Shown piece by piece: positions 62,070 to 64,000 of a DNA stretch of 64,000 nt. The stretch is from Clostridia bacterium (GTDB taxonomy: Bacteria; Bacillota; Clostridia; Oscillospirales; Acutalibacteraceae). The position numbers were made by a program, and so were the translations under genes. The notes below the pieces were generated by a model. That model was not told the origin of the DNA. It did no database searches and was given only the letters and a program-made list of their open reading frames with translations. Numbering within the stretch: the stretch's first letter is position 1; each line of letters opens with the position of its first letter. The stretch is from the NCBI GenBank assembly GCA_017520705.1, contig JAFXFF010000039.1:1-64000 (forward strand), given 5' to 3'.

Positions 62070-62681
62070 TTAAAAATTATCACTTCTATGTTGCTCGCTT
62101 AAGAAATGCGGTTTGGAATCATCTTCAGGATACAGAAAATCACTAAATTCTTGAGGACCTATTTCCATCAACTTATTCAATTCCTGTTTGTTCAAGAGAA
62201 CTACTTGAAGGCAAGCAACTGTTTTAAGTAAACCTGTTTTACAACGTAAAGCAGCAGTCGTTTCAAGAATTTGCGGGAACTCAATGAAAGCTGCTATCAT
62301 TTCGTCATTTGGATCATCATTTTCCCATTCAAAACTATGTGCATATGTAATATGCGTTTTGTTAAAATACGCAAAAGTCGCAACCACGAGCAATTTGTTA
62401 TGATACCAATTCAGAATTTCCTTATCAGTCAAATCAACATCGGGTGCAACAAACATCATGTATTCATTATATAACCCAACAGTATTCTGTATTGCCGGCA
62501 TTTTATAATCGCTCGCACCCATCGTTACTAATTTCCAAAAATTATATTTATCATTTGGTTTGTATAACAACACATCAATATGCAATCCATTGTCCGCTAT
62601 CGGATGCAAAACGATACAATCGTCTTGTGAAAAATAAGTATCACAATGTTTAATTAACTTTTCCATTTCTTTTGTTTTCAT
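62070..62681 (-). CDS. Suppressor-of-fused (SUFU) domain protein
   Basis: 203 residues; GGGGAG precedes the ATG. The SUFU pattern is clear: HIDVLLYKPNDKYNFWKLVTMGASDYKM-type start, then EYMMFVAPDVDLTDKEIL and AHSFEWENDDPN. The C-terminal part has VVLLNKQELNKLMEIGPQEF. SUFU proteins in bacteria are often immunity proteins of polymorphic toxins. AT-rich, no toxin gene adjacent. Confidence 0.8.
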   Translation of the reverse strand: MKTKEMEKLIKHCDTYFSQDDCIVLHPIADNGLHIDVLLYKPNDKYNFWKLVTMGASDYKMPAIQNTVGLYNEYMMFVAPDVDLTDKEILNWYHNKLLVVATFAYFNKTHITYAHSFEWENDDPNDEMIAAFIEFPQILETTAALRCKTGLLKTVACLQVVLLNKQELNKLMEIGPQEFSDFLYPEDDSKPHFLSEQHRSDNF

Positions 62682-62702
62682 AATTTCACTCCCCTTGAGT
62701 TT

Positions 62703-62731
62703 ATTATAGCATAAAAGCGGCGGAGGGGCAA
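62703..62731 (-). promoter_or_regulatory. Promoter of the SUFU gene (cassette type)
   Basis: TTGCCC and TATAAT with 17 bases between them; the spacer ends in CGCTTTTATGC, nearly identical to that of the ADP-ribosylglycohydrolase gene. Confidence 0.72.
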
Positions 62732-62734
62732 GAG

Positions 62735-62915
62735 ATTAGTGAAATATTCGGCTTGCGCCGAATGTGAAATAATGACCTAAAGGTCATTGTGAAATTTTCT
62801 GCTGCGCAGAAAGTGAAATGAAATAAATCCCTCACGCGCCGCAGGCATTTCACACGAACGAAGTGAGGATTTCACATTGCGAAGCAATATTTCATCCGCC
62901 CGTCAGGGTGGATTT
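62735..62915. repeat. Phased array of small hairpins separated by GTGAAAT
   Basis: Four (A/T)GTGAAAT-type words about 25 bases apart (near 62739, 62763, 62788, 62812) alternate with hairpins ATTCGGC/GCCGAAT, AATGACC/GGTCATT and TTTCTGC/GCAGAAA. The second half has ATTTCAC/ATTTCAT words (near 62847, 62868, 62889) with ATTGCGAAGCAAT and others. The element is therefore inverted about its middle. This is the main content of the 325-base gap between the SUFU and small membrane genes. Confidence 0.7.
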
Positions 62916-62917
62916 AG

Positions 62918-62955
62918 TTGAAAAAAGTCCTGTTCTTTCGAACAGGACTTTTTTC
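62918..62955 (-). terminator. Terminator of the small membrane protein gene
   Basis: AAAAAAGTCCTGTTC and GAACAGGACTTTTTT pair around TTTC; works in both directions. Confidence 0.82.
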
Positions 62956-63006
62956 TGGGAGTTTTGAACTTAATGACACGAATTATATGTGCCTAAAAAC
63001 CTAAAA

Positions 63007-63279
63007 TTATTTAAAATTACTTACCATTATTTTAACTATAACAACAATTGCTGTAACAATAATCAACGACCATCTAGTTTCCCAAATAAAACCTTCGGCA
63101 AATTCATCTTTTTTGTGTTTTATATGCGAGGCAATAATAATTGGAATATACAACGGAACAAATAACAAACAATTTTCAATTTTCAAAAAATCAGGATTAT
63201 AGATAATTATAACCACAAGTAAAAAAACAAGATAAAAGTATGAAATTGTTGTCCAGATATTAGATTTGTTAAAATTCAC
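63007..63279 (-). CDS. Small three-helix membrane protein
   Basis: About 90 residues from a GTG at 63279, which has GGCGGTGAT upstream; the frame is open from 63327 but the extra residues are the translated promoter. Three hydrophobic helices (ISYFYLVFLLVVIIIY, LLFVPLYIPIIIA, WSLIIVTAIVVIVKIMV). Very AT-rich. Function unknown; could be the membrane-associated member of the cassette array. Confidence 0.55.
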   Translation of the reverse strand: MNFNKSNIWTTISYFYLVFLLVVIIIYNPDFLKIENCLLFVPLYIPIIIASHIKHKKDEFAEGFIWETRWSLIIVTAIVVIVKIMVSNFK

Positions 63280-63298
63280 AAAATCACCGCCTATGTGT

Positions 63299-63327
63299 AT
63301 TATAGCATAAAATCTATAATAAATCAA
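63299..63327 (-). promoter_or_regulatory. Promoter of the small membrane protein gene (cassette type)
   Basis: TTGATT and TATAAT with 17 bases between them; the spacer ends in TTTTATGC. Small GCGAAGC hairpins lie just upstream. Confidence 0.68.
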
Positions 63328-63368
63328 TGCGAAGCATTGTTTTTGTAATTAGTGGCGAAGCCACACAT

Positions 63369-63490
63369 TACTTCTTCACTATTCACTATTACTTGTTACT
63401 TTCCAAAAATCCCGAATGCGAATATAGTGAAGAGTGAAAAGTGAAGAGTGAAAAAGTAAAATCCCGAACGCTTTCGCATTCGGGATTTTT
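63369..63490. repeat. Linker repeat E3
   Basis: Almost identical to E1 in its left half and in the right-hand AGTGAAGAGTGAA...AAATCCCGAACGCTTT part. Its terminal hairpin AAATCCCGAATGCG/CGCATTCGGGATTT (GAACG variant on one arm) also serves as the terminator of tRNA-Cys on the minus strand. Confidence 0.72.
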
Positions 63491-63564
63491 GGAGGCGACA
63501 CCCGGATTTGAACCGGGGAATCAAGGTTTTGCAGACCCATGCCTTACCACTTGGCTATGTCGCC
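63490..63564 (-). tRNA. tRNA-Cys (GCA)
   Basis: 75 bases with encoded CCA. Acceptor stem GGCGACA/TGTCGCC; the anticodon loop is CTGCAAA (GCA); T arm CCCGGTTCAAATCCGGG. Confidence 0.94.
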
Positions 63565-63598
63565 GTATAAAATTGTATGCGGGGGAAGTGCGGATTAT

Positions 63599-63670
63599 GA
63601 GGCTCGAACTCCGGTTTTCCTACGGAAAACCTATAGTTTCCGCTACGCGAAAACTAAGCTCGTTCTCGCC
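63599..63670 (-). repeat. Structured tRNA-linked repeat, copy 3
   Basis: On the minus strand TAGTTTTCGC/GCGGAAACTA hairpin, joint TATAG, GGTTTTCC/GGAAAACC hairpin and CCGGAGTTCGAGCC, the same order as in copies 1 and 2. It lies downstream of the second tRNA-Gly. Its loops are only 3 bases long, and its outer stem is weaker. Confidence 0.68.
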
Positions 63671-63683
63671 ATTATCAGCGGCG

Positions 63684-63720
63684 AATTTTTATGCTGTCCC
63701 AACGGGACAGCATAAAAATT
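63684..63720 (-). terminator. Hairpin after tRNA-Gly (second copy)
   Basis: AATTTTTATGCTGTCCC and GGGACAGCATAAAAATT pair around a 3-base loop. The long A/T arms could act as a terminator or as an mRNA-like processing site. Confidence 0.7.
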
Positions 63721-63796
63721 TGGAGCGGCTGACGAGGCTCGAACTCGCTACCTCCACCTTGGCAAGGTGGCGCTCTACCAGATGAGCTACAGCCGC
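63721..63796 (-). tRNA. tRNA-Gly (GCC), second copy
   Basis: Identical over all 76 bases to the plus-strand gene at 32347-32422, in the opposite orientation. Confidence 0.96.
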
Positions 63797-63801
63797 AGAT
63801 A

Positions 63802-63877
63802 TGGTGCCCAGAGCCGGAATCGAACCAGCGACACGTGGATTTTCAGTCCATTGCTCTACCAACTGAGCTATCTGGGC
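63802..63877 (-). tRNA. tRNA-Phe (GAA)
   Basis: 76 bases with encoded CCA. Acceptor stem GCCCAGA/TCTGGGC; anticodon loop CTGAAAA (GAA). Confidence 0.95.
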
Positions 63878-63882
63878 AAATT

Positions 63883-63959
63883 TGGCGACCCGGAACGGGC
63901 TCGAACCGTCGACCTCTAGCGTGACAGGCTAGCGTTCTAACCAACTGAACTACCGGGCC
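63883..63959 (-). tRNA. tRNA-Asp (GTC)
   Basis: 77 bases with encoded CCA. Acceptor stem GGCCCGG/CCGGGTC (one G-T pair); anticodon loop CTGTCAC (GTC). Confidence 0.95.
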
Positions 63960-63962
63960 GTA

Positions 63963-64000
63963 TGGTGGGAACAACAGGGCTCGAACCTGTGACCCCCTGC
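63963..64000 (-). tRNA. tRNA 3' part, probably Val, cut by window edge
   Basis: Encoded CCA, acceptor 3' strand TGTTCCC, T arm ACAGGTTCGAGCCCTGT and a GGGGGTC variable-loop region. The anticodon lies outside the window; the variable loop resembles tRNA-Val. Confidence 0.6.

Noticed and set aside
62735..62915. CRISPR array
   Set aside because: Periodic words exist, but they are only 7-8 bases long, the intervening sequences are palindromes, and no cas gene is in the window.

Overview
The window reads as a chromosomal segment of a spore-forming, gut-type member of the Clostridia (Oscillospiraceae-like). The reasons are sporulation genes (yqfC, yqfD, ylbJ) with sigma-E-like promoters, the Gram-positive order ybeY-era-yqzL-recO, strong AGGAGG ribosome sites, sigma-A promoters of the form TTGNNN-17-TATAAT, a GAAC-N4-GTTC LexA box, SipW-type signal peptidases and a spore-type collagen-like protein. 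The family-level placement is an inference. Most of the window looks GC-rich; about 60.4-63.5 kb is clearly AT-rich.

Layout. 0-1.3 kb: pckA (3' part cut by the window edge). 1.6-21.0 kb: one long minus-strand capsule/exopolysaccharide operon. From its promoter (about 21.07 kb) it runs: aminotransferase, initiating sugar transferase, ATP-grasp, HAD phosphatase, two GT4 transferases, a thymidylate-kinase-like and an APH-like kinase, a nucleotidyltransferase-fold protein, GT2, flippase, GT11 fucosyltransferase, CDP-glycerol-transferase-like protein, polytopic polymerase candidate, a second nucleotidyltransferase-fold protein, then manC-gmd-fcl for GDP-L-fucose. 21.2-29.4 kb: plus-strand housekeeping genes (mgtC, LexA-controlled dinB, phoH, ybeY, era, yqzL, recO, mutS2). 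29.4-32.3 kb: sporulation genes yqfD/yqfC divergent from ylbJ, then a small Cys protein. 32.3-36.0 kb: tRNA-Gly followed by two structured repeats, then an amino-sugar operon whose first gene is an HTH-GlmM fusion. 36.0-39.0 kb: an AraC regulator with two lipoproteins. 39.4-49.2 kb: a seven-gene surface-matrix operon with two SipW-type peptidases, four TasA/SipW-substrate-like proteins (one with an SPxTG sorting signal) and a 1756-residue modular surface protein. 49.2-59.2 kb: regulators, an SDR, and an operon of potassium channel, PHP hydrolase, isochorismatase-family, DUF3267 and two SGNH hydrolases, then lipoprotein, small membrane and tandem paralogous membrane genes. 59.3-60.3 kb: collagen-like protein. 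60.4-63.3 kb: four AT-rich accessory genes (PH-like, ADP-ribosylglycohydrolase, SUFU, small membrane protein), each with the same style of promoter and separated by related repeat/terminator linkers. 63.5-64 kb: a minus-strand tRNA cluster (Cys, Gly, Phe, Asp, probable Val).

How it fits together. The capsule operon encodes synthesis of activated fucose, a fucosyltransferase, assembly and export, pointing to a fucosylated surface polysaccharide. The SipW operon appears to encode a second, proteinaceous surface layer with its own dedicated signal peptidases. The HTH-GlmM/acetyltransferase/NagB operon sits at the fructose-6-phosphate to GlcNAc-1-phosphate node feeding cell-wall and capsule synthesis. 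The AT-rich array resembles an acquired set of immunity-type genes linked by recombinogenic repeats. The best candidates for something undescribed are the SipW operon, the repeat-linked AT-rich cassette array, and the structured repeats found downstream of both identical tRNA-Gly genes.
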